The notes under the pieces are model-generated. The model worked only from the letters and a program-made list of their open reading frames with translations, ran no database searches and was not told the origin of the DNA. The translations under genes and the position numbers were made by a program. From Alcanivorax sp. (GTDB taxonomy: Bacteria; Pseudomonadota; Gammaproteobacteria; Pseudomonadales; Alcanivoracaceae): a stretch of DNA of 64,000 nt. The stretch's first letter is position 1. Each line of letters starts with the position of its first letter. Positions 55,364 through 64,000 of the stretch are shown here, piece by piece. The DNA is taken from the NCBI GenBank assembly GCA_022449455.1, contig JAKUPL010000011.1, forward strand, positions 62,001 through 126,000, in the 5' to 3' direction.

Positions 55364-56881
55364 ATGCTGGGACAGCGCCCGACACTGGCCTCGCTGGCCG
55401 AACGGGAATGGGATCTGATCGTGGTGGGCGGTGGTATCACCGGCGCCGGGGTGCTGCTGGAAGCGGCCCGCCAGGGCCACAAGGTGCTGCTGCTGGAGCA
55501 GCAGGACTTCGCCTGGGGCACCTCCAGCCGCTCCTCGAAGATGGTCCACGGCGGCCTGCGCTACATCGCCCAGGGCGACGTGCGGCTGACCCGCGACGCC
55601 TTGCGCGAGCGGGAGCGCCTGCTGCGCGACCTGCCCGGTCTGGTGGAACGCGCCACCTATCTGTTCCCGCTGCGCAAGGGCAAATTCCCGGGGCGCTGGC
55701 CGATGACCGCGGTGCTGTCGCTGTACGATTTCCTGGCCGGCATTCGCGACCACCGCTTCGTGTCCCGCCGCGAGTTGCTGTCCCGGGTGCCGGGCCTGGA
55801 CGCCACCGGCCTGAGCGGCGCCATGAGCTACACCGACGCGCTCACCGACGACTGCCGGCTGGTGATCCGCTGCCTGCTGGAGGCGGCCCGGCTGGGTGGC
55901 GAGAGCCTCAACTATGCGCGCGCCACCGCCAGCCGCCGGGACGGCGACCGCACCCGGCTCACCGTAGAGGACCGGCTCAGCGGCGAGCAGGCGGAAGTGA
56001 GCGCCCCGGTGGTGATCAACGCCACCGGCGCCTGGGCGGATCGCCTGGGCGGCGCCGGCCCGGACACCGCGCCGCGCATCCGTCCTCTGCGCGGCAGTCA
56101 TCTGTTCGTGGACCCGACGCGGCTGCCGGTGGACGACTGCCTGACGGTGATGCATCCCCGCGATGGCCGTCCGGTGTTCGTGTTCCCCTGGGAGGGGGTC
56201 ACCTGCGTGGGCACCACCGACCTGGACCACGGCGACGACCTGGACCTGGAGGCCAGCGCCAGCGCCGCCGAGGTGGATTACCTGCTGGAGCTGATCAACA
56301 GCCAGTTCCCGGATGCCGGCCTGAGCCGCGACGACGTGCTCTCCACCATGGCCGGGGTGCGCCCGGTGATCGCCTCCGGCAAACCCGCCGCCGCCGGCAA
56401 GGCGCCGTCCAAGGAGCGCCGCGACCATGCCGTCTGGCAGGGCGATGGCGTGGTCACCGTGAGCGGCGGCAAGCTCACCACCTTCCGGCTGATCGCCCTG
56501 GACGCCCTGGCCGCCGCCGGCCTGCTGGACGCCCGCGCCGCCCGTCGCGCCCGGCGCAGCAACGCGCCGCTGTTCCGGCCCCTGCCGGAGGCCCCGCTGC
56601 AGGTGGATCAGTTCCTGCACGGGGTGCAGGACGACGACGCCCTGATTCGCTGGGTGCTGGAGAACGAGGCGGTGGTGCACCTGGACGACCTGCTACTGCG
56701 CCGCACCCGGCTGGGCTTGCTGCGCCGCGATGGCGGCGCCGCCCTGGCGCCGCGCTTGCGCGCGCTCACCGGCGACATCCTGGGCTGGGACGAGGCCCGT
56801 TGGGAGCAGGAATGGCAGCGCTACCAGGCCCTCCGTGAGCGCTTCTACGGCGTGCCGCCGGCGGAACGGGCGGCGGCGTGA
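55364..56881 (+). CDS. glpD: FAD-dependent glycerol-3-phosphate dehydrogenase (GlpD)
   Basis: 505 residues (E. coli GlpD 501). FAD site VVGGGITGAGVLLEAARQG and the family motif SSRSSKMVHGGLRYI near the N-terminus. FPWEGVTCVGTTDLDHGDD and the C-terminal helical domain complete it. It oxidises glycerol-3-phosphate to DHAP at the inner membrane and passes electrons to quinone. Here it lies between the AGPS-like gene and the kinase, so DHAP made by it could feed the AGPS-like enzyme rather than only glycolysis (inference). Confidence 0.94.
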   Translation: MLGQRPTLASLAEREWDLIVVGGGITGAGVLLEAARQGHKVLLLEQQDFAWGTSSRSSKMVHGGLRYIAQGDVRLTRDALRERERLLRDLPGLVERATYLFPLRKGKFPGRWPMTAVLSLYDFLAGIRDHRFVSRRELLSRVPGLDATGLSGAMSYTDALTDDCRLVIRCLLEAARLGGESLNYARATASRRDGDRTRLTVEDRLSGEQAEVSAPVVINATGAWADRLGGAGPDTAPRIRPLRGSHLFVDPTRLPVDDCLTVMHPRDGRPVFVFPWEGVTCVGTTDLDHGDDLDLEASASAAEVDYLLELINSQFPDAGLSRDDVLSTMAGVRPVIASGKPAAAGKAPSKERRDHAVWQGDGVVTVSGGKLTTFRLIALDALAAAGLLDARAARRARRSNAPLFRPLPEAPLQVDQFLHGVQDDDALIRWVLENEAVVHLDDLLLRRTRLGLLRRDGGAALAPRLRALTGDILGWDEARWEQEWQRYQALRERFYGVPPAERAAA

Positions 56882-58461
56882 GCGGGGCCGCCACCGCGCC
56901 GGCCGGGCCGCTGCTGCTGGCCCTGGATCAGGGCACGCAAAGCGCCCGGGCCATGCTGTTCGACGCCGGCGGCGAACTGGTGGCGCGCTTTCAACAGCCG
57001 ATCCAGCCCTACCGCGACGGCGGCCCCGGCGAGGCGGAACAGGACGCGGACTATTTCTGGGAACAGCTGGCCGGCGCCTGTCAGGGGCTGTGGGCCGACC
57101 ACGGCGCCCTGCGCGAACGGGTGGTGGCGGTGGCACTGACCACCCAGCGGGCCTCGGTGGTGTGCCTGGATGACAACATGCGCCCTCTGCGGCCGGCGGT
57201 GATCTGGCTGGATCAGCGCCGCACCGCCGACTACCCCACGCTGCCGGTGTACTGGCGCTGGCCGGTGGCGGTGCTGGGGCAGGGCGAGACCCTGCGCCAG
57301 TTCCAGTCCAAGGCGGAGTGCAACTGGCTGGCGGTGGAAGAGCCGGAGCGCTGGGCGCGCACCCGCTGGTTCCTGCTGCTGTCCGGCTACCTGACCTGGC
57401 GCCTGTGCGGCGAACGCCGGGACTGCACCGCCAGCCAGGTGGGCTATCTGCCGTTCGATTACAAGAAGCAGGCCTGGGCCGCCGCCGGGGACATGAAGTG
57501 GCACGCCCTGCGGGTGCGCCGCGAGCAGTTGCCGGAGCTGGTACCGCCGGGGCAGGCGCTGGGACGGATCAGCGAAGCGGCGGCCGCCGCCACCGGGATT
57601 CCCGCCGGCTTGCCGCTGATCGCCTGTGGCGCCGACAAGGCCTGTGAGGTGCTGGGCGCGGGCGCTTTCGCCCCGGACACCGGCCACATCAGTTACGGCA
57701 CCACCGCCACCTTCAATACCTGCAACGCCCGCTTCGTGGAACCGATCCCGTTCGTGCCCGCCTACGGCGCCGCCGCGCCGGGCCGCTATAATTCCGAGAT
57801 CATCGTGCAGCGCGGCTATTGGATGGTGAACTGGTTCAAGCGCGAGTTCGCCGCCGAGGAAGTGCGCGAGGCGGCGCGGCTGGGCGTGCCGGCGGAGCGG
57901 CTGTTCGAGAAACTGCTGGAGGCGTCGCCGCCGGGGGCCCTGGGGCTGACCCTGCAGCCGTTCTGGAACCCGGGGGTGCGCATTCCCGGGCCGGAGGCGA
58001 AAGGCGCGATTATCGGCTTCGGCGACGTGCACACCCGGGCCCATCTGTACCGGGCCATTATCGAGGGTATTGCCTACGCTCTGCGCGAAGGCCGGGAACG
58101 GCTGGAAAAGCGCAATCGCACGCCGATCCGGCGGTTGCTGGTGTCCGGCGGCGGCTCCCAAAGCGACGCGGTGATGCAGATCACCGCCGACCTGTTCGGT
58201 CTGCCGGCGGTGCGCCCGCACACCTTCGAGACCTCCGGCCTGGGCGCCGCCATCAACGCCGCCGTGGGCGCCGGCCTGTACCCGGATCACGGCGCGGCGG
58301 TGGCGGCCATGACCCGACCGGGGACCGCCTTCCAGCCGCGCCCGGCACCGGCGGCGCTTTATGATCGTCTGTACCGCAGGGTGTACCGGCGTCTCTATCC
58401 GCGGCTGGCGCCGCTGTACCGCGCGATCCGCCAGATCACTGGCTACCCGGGTCGCGCCTGA
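56878..58461 (+). CDS. FGGY-family carbohydrate kinase (glycerol-kinase-like)
   Basis: 527 residues from a GTG start at 56878 that overlaps the glpD stop by four bases. The N-terminal phosphate-binding LALDQGTQSARAMLFD and C-terminal adenine region LLVSGGGSQSDAVMQITADL are FGGY features, with YGTTATFNTC in between. It differs from GlpK (which has DQGTTSSR and a shorter C-terminus), so the sugar or polyol is not certain; the operon suggests glycerol or dihydroxyacetone. The C-terminus is basic (YRRVYRRLYPRL) and unusual for the family. Confidence 0.86.
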   Translation: MSGAATAPAGPLLLALDQGTQSARAMLFDAGGELVARFQQPIQPYRDGGPGEAEQDADYFWEQLAGACQGLWADHGALRERVVAVALTTQRASVVCLDDNMRPLRPAVIWLDQRRTADYPTLPVYWRWPVAVLGQGETLRQFQSKAECNWLAVEEPERWARTRWFLLLSGYLTWRLCGERRDCTASQVGYLPFDYKKQAWAAAGDMKWHALRVRREQLPELVPPGQALGRISEAAAAATGIPAGLPLIACGADKACEVLGAGAFAPDTGHISYGTTATFNTCNARFVEPIPFVPAYGAAAPGRYNSEIIVQRGYWMVNWFKREFAAEEVREAARLGVPAERLFEKLLEASPPGALGLTLQPFWNPGVRIPGPEAKGAIIGFGDVHTRAHLYRAIIEGIAYALREGRERLEKRNRTPIRRLLVSGGGSQSDAVMQITADLFGLPAVRPHTFETSGLGAAINAAVGAGLYPDHGAAVAAMTRPGTAFQPRPAPAALYDRLYRRVYRRLYPRLAPLYRAIRQITGYPGRA

Positions 58462-58522
58462 GCGGGCCGCACCGGTGTCGCACGGTGGTACACTGGGCCT
58501 TCGCGATTACCGGGAGGCCGCC

Positions 58523-58954
58523 ATGCGCGTCACCGATCTGGCCCGGCGGGCCGACACCACCGCCGAGACCGTCCGTCATTACACCGAACTGGGGCTGCTG
58601 CGCCCGGACCGGGATCCGGCCAACGGCTACCGCCGCTACGGCGGCGACGATCTGCGCCGGCTGCGCTTCGCGCTCAAGGCGCGGGGGCTGGGTTTCACCC
58701 TGGGCGATGTGCGCGCCCTGATCGAGGAATCGGAAAGCGGCGCCACGCCATGCCCGAAGGTGCGGGCCCTGATCGAAACGCGCCTTCAGGAAGTGGAGGC
58801 GCGCATCCAGGAACTGCGCGGCCTCAGCGATCGCATGCAGGCCGCCGTGGCGGCCTGGGAAAACGCACCGGACTGCCGTCTGGAAGACGGCCGGGTGTGC
58901 GGTCTGATCGACTCGTTCAACGCGCCGGAAGCGGGCGCCCGCGCCGGCCAATAG
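58523..58954 (+). CDS. MerR-family regulator, likely metal-responsive
   Basis: 143 residues from ATG 58523 (GGGAGG upstream). The N-terminal HTH reads VTDLARRADTTAETVRHYTE, followed by the MerR coiled-coil dimer helix (LIETRLQEVEARIQEL). Cysteines occur at ATPCPKV before the helix and twice in DCRLEDGRVCGLID near the end, the arrangement expected of thiol metal ligands in ZntR/PbrR-like members. No metal transporter is adjacent. The gene lies 61 bases after the kinase and converges on the antiporter. Confidence 0.86.
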   Translation: MRVTDLARRADTTAETVRHYTELGLLRPDRDPANGYRRYGGDDLRRLRFALKARGLGFTLGDVRALIEESESGATPCPKVRALIETRLQEVEARIQELRGLSDRMQAAVAAWENAPDCRLEDGRVCGLIDSFNAPEAGARAGQ

Positions 58955-58974
58955 CCGCCGGCGCCGGGGCCCGC

Positions 58975-60789
58975 TCAGGCGTCTTTTTCCGGCTCCGGCC
59001 GCTGGTCTTCCTTGATCAGGCCGATCACCGACCAGCCGGGCTTGGGTTCCGGCTGGGTCTCGGCGGTGAACACGTGCACCCGGTCGCGGGGGTCGATGGC
59101 GAACAACGGCAGCACCTGCCGGTCCTCCACCTTCAGATAGGCGTCGAAGCTGAATTCGTCGGTGATCCGCGTGCGGCGGATCTCGGCGCCCTGGCTGATC
59201 AGGCTGGCCAGCCGCGCGTAACTGGCCTCGCTGCTGAACAGGGTGGCGCCCCGGTGCTGGGCCGCCACCTCGTGCTTGTCTTCCTTCTCGCTCACCCAAG
59301 GCAGGCTGTAGACGTTGGCTTCGCCAAATTCCAGGCGGTAGCGCATGGTGGCCATGGTGTTCAGCTCGCGGCGCGGGCTCAGGCCCAGCAGCTTGCCGTA
59401 GCCGACCAGGTCCAGATGCTGGTCCGCGTGGCTGGACACCGGGTTGCCGTAGAAGGTGCCCAGGCCTTCCATGCGCGCGGCGCGAATGCTCTCCCAGCTG
59501 GAATCGATCAGGATCACCGGGAAATTGTTCTCGTGCAGCGCTTCACCCACCGCCCGCGCCACCGGGTTGGCACCGATGATCAGGAAGCCGCGCGGGCCGG
59601 GCTCCGCAACCTTGAGCAGCCGTGCCAGGGGCCGCGCGGTGACGCTCTGCAGGGCCACCGTGCCGATGATCACCATGAAGGTCAGCGGCACCAGCAAGTC
59701 GGCGCCTTCCACGCCGTTCTCCTGCAGCCGCTGGGCGAACAGGGCGGACACCGCCGCCGCCACGATGCCGCGCGGCGCGATCCAGGCCAGCAGCGCTTTT
59801 TCCCGCCAGTTGAGGCTGCTGCCCAGGGTCGACACCCACACCGACAGCGGCCGCGCCACCAGCTGGATAATGGCCAGCACCAGCAGGGCGGTGGCGCCCA
59901 GGCTCAGCAGCTGGTCCATCTCCAGGCGCGCGGCCAGCACGATGAACAGTACCGAGATCAGCATCACCGACAGGTTTTCCTTGAAGTGCAGGATATCGTC
60001 GGTGCGCACGCCCTTGCGGTTGGCCAGCACGATGCCGGCCACCGTCACCGCCACCAGGCCGGACTCCTCGCTGAGGCCGTTGGCGAGCACGAAGGAGCCG
60101 ATCACCATGGACAGCACCAGGAAGCTGCGCAGGTATTCCGGCACCAGTTGCCGGGCCAGCAGGAAGCTGAGAATAAAGGCCACCACCGCGCCGATCACCG
60201 TGCCCACGGCGATCGCCTGGAAAAACAGCCACAGGCCGTGCAGCAGGGCGCCCTGCTGGCCGGTGGCCACCACCAGCTCATAGGCCAGTACCGCCAGGAT
60301 GGCGCCCAGCGGATCGATGACGATGCCTTCCCAGCGCAGCAGTCGGGCGACGCTGGCCTTGGGCCGCACGCTGCGCAGCAGCGGCACGATCACGGTGGGG
60401 CCGGTGACCACCACCAGGGCGCCGAACAGCAGCGCCAGCCCCAGCGGCAGATCCAGCAGCCCCCAGGCGGACAGGGTCACCACGCCCCAGGTGACCAGCG
60501 CGCCCCAGGTGACCAGACGGCGCACGGTCTTTTCCAGACCGCGGATTTCATCGAAGCGCAGGGTCAGGGCGCCCTCGAACAGAATAATCGACACCGCCAG
60601 GGACACGCCGGGCAGCAAAAGATCCCCGAACAGGTCGCGGGGCTGAATCAGGCCGGTCACCGAGCCGAGCAGCAGACCGGAAATCAACAGCGGCAGAATC
60701 GCCGGCAGCTTGATGCGCCATGAGGCCCATTGGCACAAAAAAGCCACCACGGTGATCACGGCAAGCTGAAAAGGGACGGAAAGTTCCAT
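58975..60789 (-). CDS. NhaP-type (CPA1) cation/proton antiporter with TrkA-N domain
   Basis: 604 residues from ATG 60789 (MELSVPF). About 12 transmembrane spans make up residues 1-395, with the CPA1 ion-binding region GIVIDPLGAILAVLAYEL and ARPLSVWVSTLGSSL. A Rossmann RCK_N domain follows (GFLIIGANPVARAVGEAL, about 405-520), then a C-terminal RCK_C-like part. It would exchange Na+ or K+ for protons across the inner membrane, with nucleotide or voltage gating through the RCK domain. A longer frame to 60912 crosses the divergent promoter region. Confidence 0.92.
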   Translation of the reverse strand: MELSVPFQLAVITVVAFLCQWASWRIKLPAILPLLISGLLLGSVTGLIQPRDLFGDLLLPGVSLAVSIILFEGALTLRFDEIRGLEKTVRRLVTWGALVTWGVVTLSAWGLLDLPLGLALLFGALVVVTGPTVIVPLLRSVRPKASVARLLRWEGIVIDPLGAILAVLAYELVVATGQQGALLHGLWLFFQAIAVGTVIGAVVAFILSFLLARQLVPEYLRSFLVLSMVIGSFVLANGLSEESGLVAVTVAGIVLANRKGVRTDDILHFKENLSVMLISVLFIVLAARLEMDQLLSLGATALLVLAIIQLVARPLSVWVSTLGSSLNWREKALLAWIAPRGIVAAAVSALFAQRLQENGVEGADLLVPLTFMVIIGTVALQSVTARPLARLLKVAEPGPRGFLIIGANPVARAVGEALHENNFPVILIDSSWESIRAARMEGLGTFYGNPVSSHADQHLDLVGYGKLLGLSPRRELNTMATMRYRLEFGEANVYSLPWVSEKEDKHEVAAQHRGATLFSSEASYARLASLISQGAEIRRTRITDEFSFDAYLKVEDRQVLPLFAIDPRDRVHVFTAETQPEPKPGWSVIGLIKEDQRPEPEKDA

Positions 60790-60959
60790 GGGCTTCCTTG
60801 TCTCGAGGGTGCGGCTATGGTCCCAGCGAATCCGATAAGCCGCAAGAAGTATGATCGGCGGCGTCGCACGCCCGCCGCCGGGCAATTCTCCTAGCGCGCC
60901 GGCCGCCGCCAAATGTTACCCTTGCGCGCTTCCTGTTCGCGTTTCCCGGAATCTTTTTC

Positions 60960-62153
60960 ATGCCCACGATCTCTCCGCTGCGCTTGGCGATTCTGCTGGG
61001 TGGGCTGGTGGCCCTCGGGCCGCTGGCCATCGACACCTATTTGCCGGCGTTGCCGACCATGGCCGAGGACTTCGGCGTGGCGGTGCACCGGGTGGAGCTG
61101 TCGGTGAGCTTCTATGTGATCGGGGTGGCCGCCGGGCAGTGGCTGGGCGGGCCCCTGTCCGACCACTTCGGTCGCAAGCCGGTGGCCTATATGGGGCTGG
61201 CGGTGTTCCTGCTCGCCAGCCTGGCGATCAGCGTGTGCACCAGCGTCGGCCAGCTGTACCTGCTGCGCGTGGTGCAGGCCCTGGGCGGCGGCGCCACGGT
61301 GGTGATCGCGGCGGCCTCGGTGCGCGATCATTTCAACGGCCGCGAGGCGGCCCGGGTGCTGACCTCGGTGGGGTTGGTGTTGCTGATCGCGCCGTTGCTG
61401 GCGCCGGCCATCGGCGCGGCTCTGCTGAAGCTGGCCGGCTGGCCGAGCATCTTCGTGATGCTGGCCGCCTACTCGGTGGTGGTGGGGCTGATTCTGCGCT
61501 TCGGGCTGCCGTCGGTGGCGCCCCAGGTGGCGGAGGAGCCCCTGCGCCATCGCATGTTCGCCGCCTACGGCCGGGTGTTGCGCCAGCGCAAGGCGATGGG
61601 GTTCATCCTCGCCAACGGCCTGGTGTTCTCGGCCATGTTCACCTTTATCACCGACGCCGCCTTCCTCTATATCGAGTATTTCGAGGTGGGGGAGAGCGCC
61701 TTTCCGCTCTATTTCGGCGCCAACGTGGTGCTGATGCTGACCCTCAACCGGGTCAACGTGCTGCTGCTGCGTCACTATGAAAGTGTCACCATTCTGGGCG
61801 TGGCGGTGCTGATCCAGTGCCTGTCCGCGGCGGCGCTGCTGACGTTGACGCTGGCCGGCGAGCTGGCCCTTTGGAACACGGTGCCGCTGATCATGCTGGT
61901 GGCCGGCATGGCGGCCCTGGCGATTCCCAACGCCCTGGCCAGTTTTCTCGCCTACTTCGACCGCGACAGCGGCGCCGCCACCGGGCTCAACGGCTGCCTG
62001 CAGTTTCTGCTCGCCGGCCTGATCGGTACCGGTCTGGGCATGATCCACGACGGCACGCCGCTGCCGATGACCGCCCTGATGGCGGCCAGCGCCCTGGCGG
62101 CGCTGCTGTCGTTTCGTTTGATCGCCGGCGAGCGCATCGGCAACCGTTTCTAA
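60960..62153 (+). CDS. bcr: Bcr/CflA-family multidrug efflux MFS transporter
   Basis: 397 residues, 12 transmembrane spans. The opening ALGPLAIDTYLPALPTMAEDF is the Bcr/CflA hallmark. Motif A is GGPLSDHFGRKPVAY and motif C-like LLIAPLLAPAIGAALL. It exports drugs such as bicyclomycin or sulfonamides in relatives, so the specificity here is not known. It is divergent from the antiporter; the stop lies eight bases from the convergent permease gene. Confidence 0.93.
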   Translation: MPTISPLRLAILLGGLVALGPLAIDTYLPALPTMAEDFGVAVHRVELSVSFYVIGVAAGQWLGGPLSDHFGRKPVAYMGLAVFLLASLAISVCTSVGQLYLLRVVQALGGGATVVIAAASVRDHFNGREAARVLTSVGLVLLIAPLLAPAIGAALLKLAGWPSIFVMLAAYSVVVGLILRFGLPSVAPQVAEEPLRHRMFAAYGRVLRQRKAMGFILANGLVFSAMFTFITDAAFLYIEYFEVGESAFPLYFGANVVLMLTLNRVNVLLLRHYESVTILGVAVLIQCLSAAALLTLTLAGELALWNTVPLIMLVAGMAALAIPNALASFLAYFDRDSGAATGLNGCLQFLLAGLIGTGLGMIHDGTPLPMTALMAASALAALLSFRLIAGERIGNRF

Positions 62154-62161
62154 GGCCGTTT

Positions 62162-64000
62162 CTAAGACCCGGCCAGCCGCGCCAGCGGCCGGTCCTGGCT
62201 CCGGGGGCGCAGGGCCTCCAGCACCAGCAGCGGCAGCACCACCACCCAGGGCAGCAGAATCCACGCCGACAGCGGCAGGTCGCCGTCGAACAGCTTGATG
62301 CCCAGCGGTATCAACGCCAACAGGTGCAGCAGGTGCGCGAACAGGGCCGCACCGCCCAGCAGCAGCAACTGCTCCAGCACCGCCACCCGGCGCAGCAGTC
62401 GATTGCGCGCGCCCAGCACGCGCAGCAGCGCCTCGTCCCGTCGCCGTTGCTGGCCGCCGGCCAGCCAGGCGGCGGCCATCACCAGGATACTGGCGGCCAG
62501 CAGCAACACCGCCAGGGCCAGGGCCGCGCGGCTGGCCTGATCGATCAACCCCTGGGCCTGGTCGAGCAGGGCGTTGACGTCCAGCAGGGTGATTTGCGGG
62601 AACTGCCGGATCAGATCGGGCAGCTCGCCGGTGCGGTTTTCGGGCAGATAGAAGCTGGTCAGCCAATAACGGCTTTGCCCGTCCAGGGTGCCGGGGCTGA
62701 ACATGAAGTAGAAGTTGGGCTCGAAGCTTTCCCAATCCACCTCGCGCAGCCCCACCACGGTGGCCTCCAGGTCACCGGCCTGACCGGTGAAGGTCAGGGT
62801 GTCGCCCACCGCCAGGCCCAGGGATTCGGCCAGCTCCGATTCCACCGACACCTCACCGGCGGCCTCGCCGATCCAGCGGCCCTCCAGGGTGAGGTTGCTG
62901 TCCGGTAAGGTCTCCGCCTCGGTGAGCGACAGGTCCCGGTTCAGGGCCCGCTGCCCCTGATCGTCGTCGTCCTCTTCCTTGGTGACCGCCTCGCGCACCG
63001 GCTCGTCGTTGATCCGGGTGAGCCGACCACGCACCACCGGGTAATAGCCGGGCACCCGGGCGTCGTGCCGGTCCAGCCAGTCCCGGAAAGCGTCCAGATC
63101 CTGGTCGAACAGATTGAGCACGAAATAATTGGGGGCGTTCTCCGGCAGCCGGTCGCGCCAGTCGGCCAGCAACTGCTGGCCCACCTGGGTGGCCAGGGAC
63201 ATGATCGACAGTGCCAGCACCATGGCGGCCAGCATCGGCAGCGTGGTCAGCGGGCGCCGGGACAGGCGGCGCAGCGCCAGCCGGGCCGGCAGGGGCCAGC
63301 GCTGGCCGGCCCGGTCGGCCAGCCGCAGCGGCCCCCATAGCAGCAACGGCAGGCCCACGGCCACTGCCACCATCAACGCCAGCAACTGGCCCAGATCAGT
63401 GAGCGAGCCCGACAGCATCATCGCCACCAGCACCGGCGCCGCCAGGGCGCCGATCAGGTTGAGGCCGGCCCGGGCGGAGGGCGCCTGGGGCCGGTCGCCG
63501 AGAATGTCCCGGGCCGGCAGGTGGGCCAGCCGCCACAGGCGGGGCAGGGCGAAGCCCGCCCAGATCACCACCGGCGCCAGCCCCAGCAGCAGCCAGGTGT
63601 GCCAGGGCGGTTGCCAGGCCAGCGCCTCGCCGAGCCACCGGCGCAGCAGGGTGAACGCCAGCGCCGCCAGACCCAGCCCCAGCAGCAGCGACGGCAGCAA
63701 CGCCAGCAGCTCGCGGCCCAGCACCTGGCCGAGAATGCGGCGGCGGCTGGCGCCGAAGGTTTTCATCACCGCGCAGCGGCCGGCCTGTTCGGCGCCGCGC
63801 ACCCCGGCGGCCAGATAGACCGCGCCGCCGCACAGCAGCACCACCATCATCACCGCCAGTTGCCCCCACAGGGTCAGCTGGCGCAGCGGCCCCATGGATC
63901 GCAGTCCGGCGTCCTCGCGGGTGTCGATTTCCTGGTTCACCGCCAGGGTCGGGCGCAGCGCGTCCTGCAACTCCGCCAGTTGATCGCCGGGGGCGGCGAT
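62162..64000 (-). CDS. FtsX-like ABC transporter permease (YbbP-type), N-terminal end outside window
   Basis: The frame is open to base 64000, so about 612 C-terminal residues are present. Two FtsX permease domains are seen. The first carries GRCAVMKTFGASRRRILGQV (the REx..lktlGas signature of MacB/FtsX/YbbP proteins) with four spans; the second carries LRVLGARNRLLRRVAVLEQ near the C-terminus. A large extracytoplasmic domain (about 280-470 of this part) lies between. YbbP pairs with the ATPase YbbA; that gene would lie upstream, outside the window. Probable role: lipid or lipoprotein-related export across the envelope. Confidence 0.88.
   Translation of the reverse strand: MAAPGDQLAELQDALRPTLAVNQEIDTREDAGLRSMGPLRQLTLWGQLAVMMVVLLCGGAVYLAAGVRGAEQAGRCAVMKTFGASRRRILGQVLGRELLALLPSLLLGLGLAALAFTLLRRWLGEALAWQPPWHTWLLLGLAPVVIWAGFALPRLWRLAHLPARDILGDRPQAPSARAGLNLIGALAAPVLVAMMLSGSLTDLGQLLALMVAVAVGLPLLLWGPLRLADRAGQRWPLPARLALRRLSRRPLTTLPMLAAMVLALSIMSLATQVGQQLLADWRDRLPENAPNYFVLNLFDQDLDAFRDWLDRHDARVPGYYPVVRGRLTRINDEPVREAVTKEEDDDDQGQRALNRDLSLTEAETLPDSNLTLEGRWIGEAAGEVSVESELAESLGLAVGDTLTFTGQAGDLEATVVGLREVDWESFEPNFYFMFSPGTLDGQSRYWLTSFYLPENRTGELPDLIRQFPQITLLDVNALLDQAQGLIDQASRAALALAVLLLAASILVMAAAWLAGGQQRRRDEALLRVLGARNRLLRRVAVLEQLLLLGGAALFAHLLHLLALIPLGIKLFDGDLPLSAWILLPWVVVLPLLVLEALRPRSQDRPLARLAGS

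Overview
The window is GC-rich, densely coded gammaproteobacterial chromosome. The gene set (ThrH, CysB, an AlgP/histone H1-like protein, PpsR/PpsA, a Pseudomonas-type methylcitrate cluster, a PhaC-like synthase, a cytochrome P450) suggests a marine or hydrocarbon-associated Pseudomonadales/Oceanospirillales relative such as Alcanivorax or Alloalcanivorax. That placement is inferred from gene content, not from a marker gene. There are no rRNA genes, prophage, CRISPR array or intact insertion sequence. One tRNA gene (Pro, CGG) is present.

Layout. 1-2698: end of a chemosensory-type signalling cluster (CheR end, single-domain response regulator, receiver-less CheB, receiver-PAS-PilZ protein). 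2715-10542: type II secretion operon gspEFGHIJKLM, followed by a DUF1461 membrane protein and a degenerate PEP-synthase-like protein (to 13275). 13416-17117: metH on the minus strand. 17335-18726: a DUF481 outer-membrane protein, a repeat-rich gene-free stretch and tRNA-Pro. 18868-23378: rlmG facing a methionine-salvage operon (mtnA-B-D-C). 23525-29837: small hypotheticals, the AlgP-like protein, a 5'-nucleotidase, cysB, thrH and pabB. 29937-38083: methylcitrate (propionate) operon gntR-prpB-prpC-acnD-prpF-prpD, whose promoter lies between two identical palindromic operators. 38194-41594: divergent ppsR and ppsA. 41637-47149: a Rieske protein, a lytic transglycosylase, an FMN glutamate-synthase-like protein, glutathione reductase and a P450. 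47486-50438: an orphan ParA, a periplasmic protein, a 266-bp MITE-like element and a PhaC-like synthase. 50530-53499: two hot-dog thioesterases, an MFS transporter and an OmpA-type lipoprotein. 53765-58461: a three-gene glycerolipid/ether-lipid-like operon (AGPS-like flavoprotein, GlpD, FGGY kinase). 58523-64000: a MerR regulator, an NhaP-type antiporter, a Bcr/CflA efflux pump and the C-terminal part of a YbbP-like ABC permease that runs off the window.

The least ordinary features are: (i) three convergent gene junctions (13.3, 38.1 and 52.8 kb) that carry inverted arrays of imperfect 7-bp repeats, two of which encode the last residues of the upstream protein; (ii) a perfect-TIR MITE-like element inserted in the TA dinucleotide that two overlapping convergent stop codons would have shared; (iii) a PEP-utilising paralogue with the catalytic histidine replaced by asparagine, sitting behind the secretion operon; (iv) the AGPS-like/GlpD/kinase operon; (v) twin GntR operators 63 bp apart around a good sigma-70 promoter.
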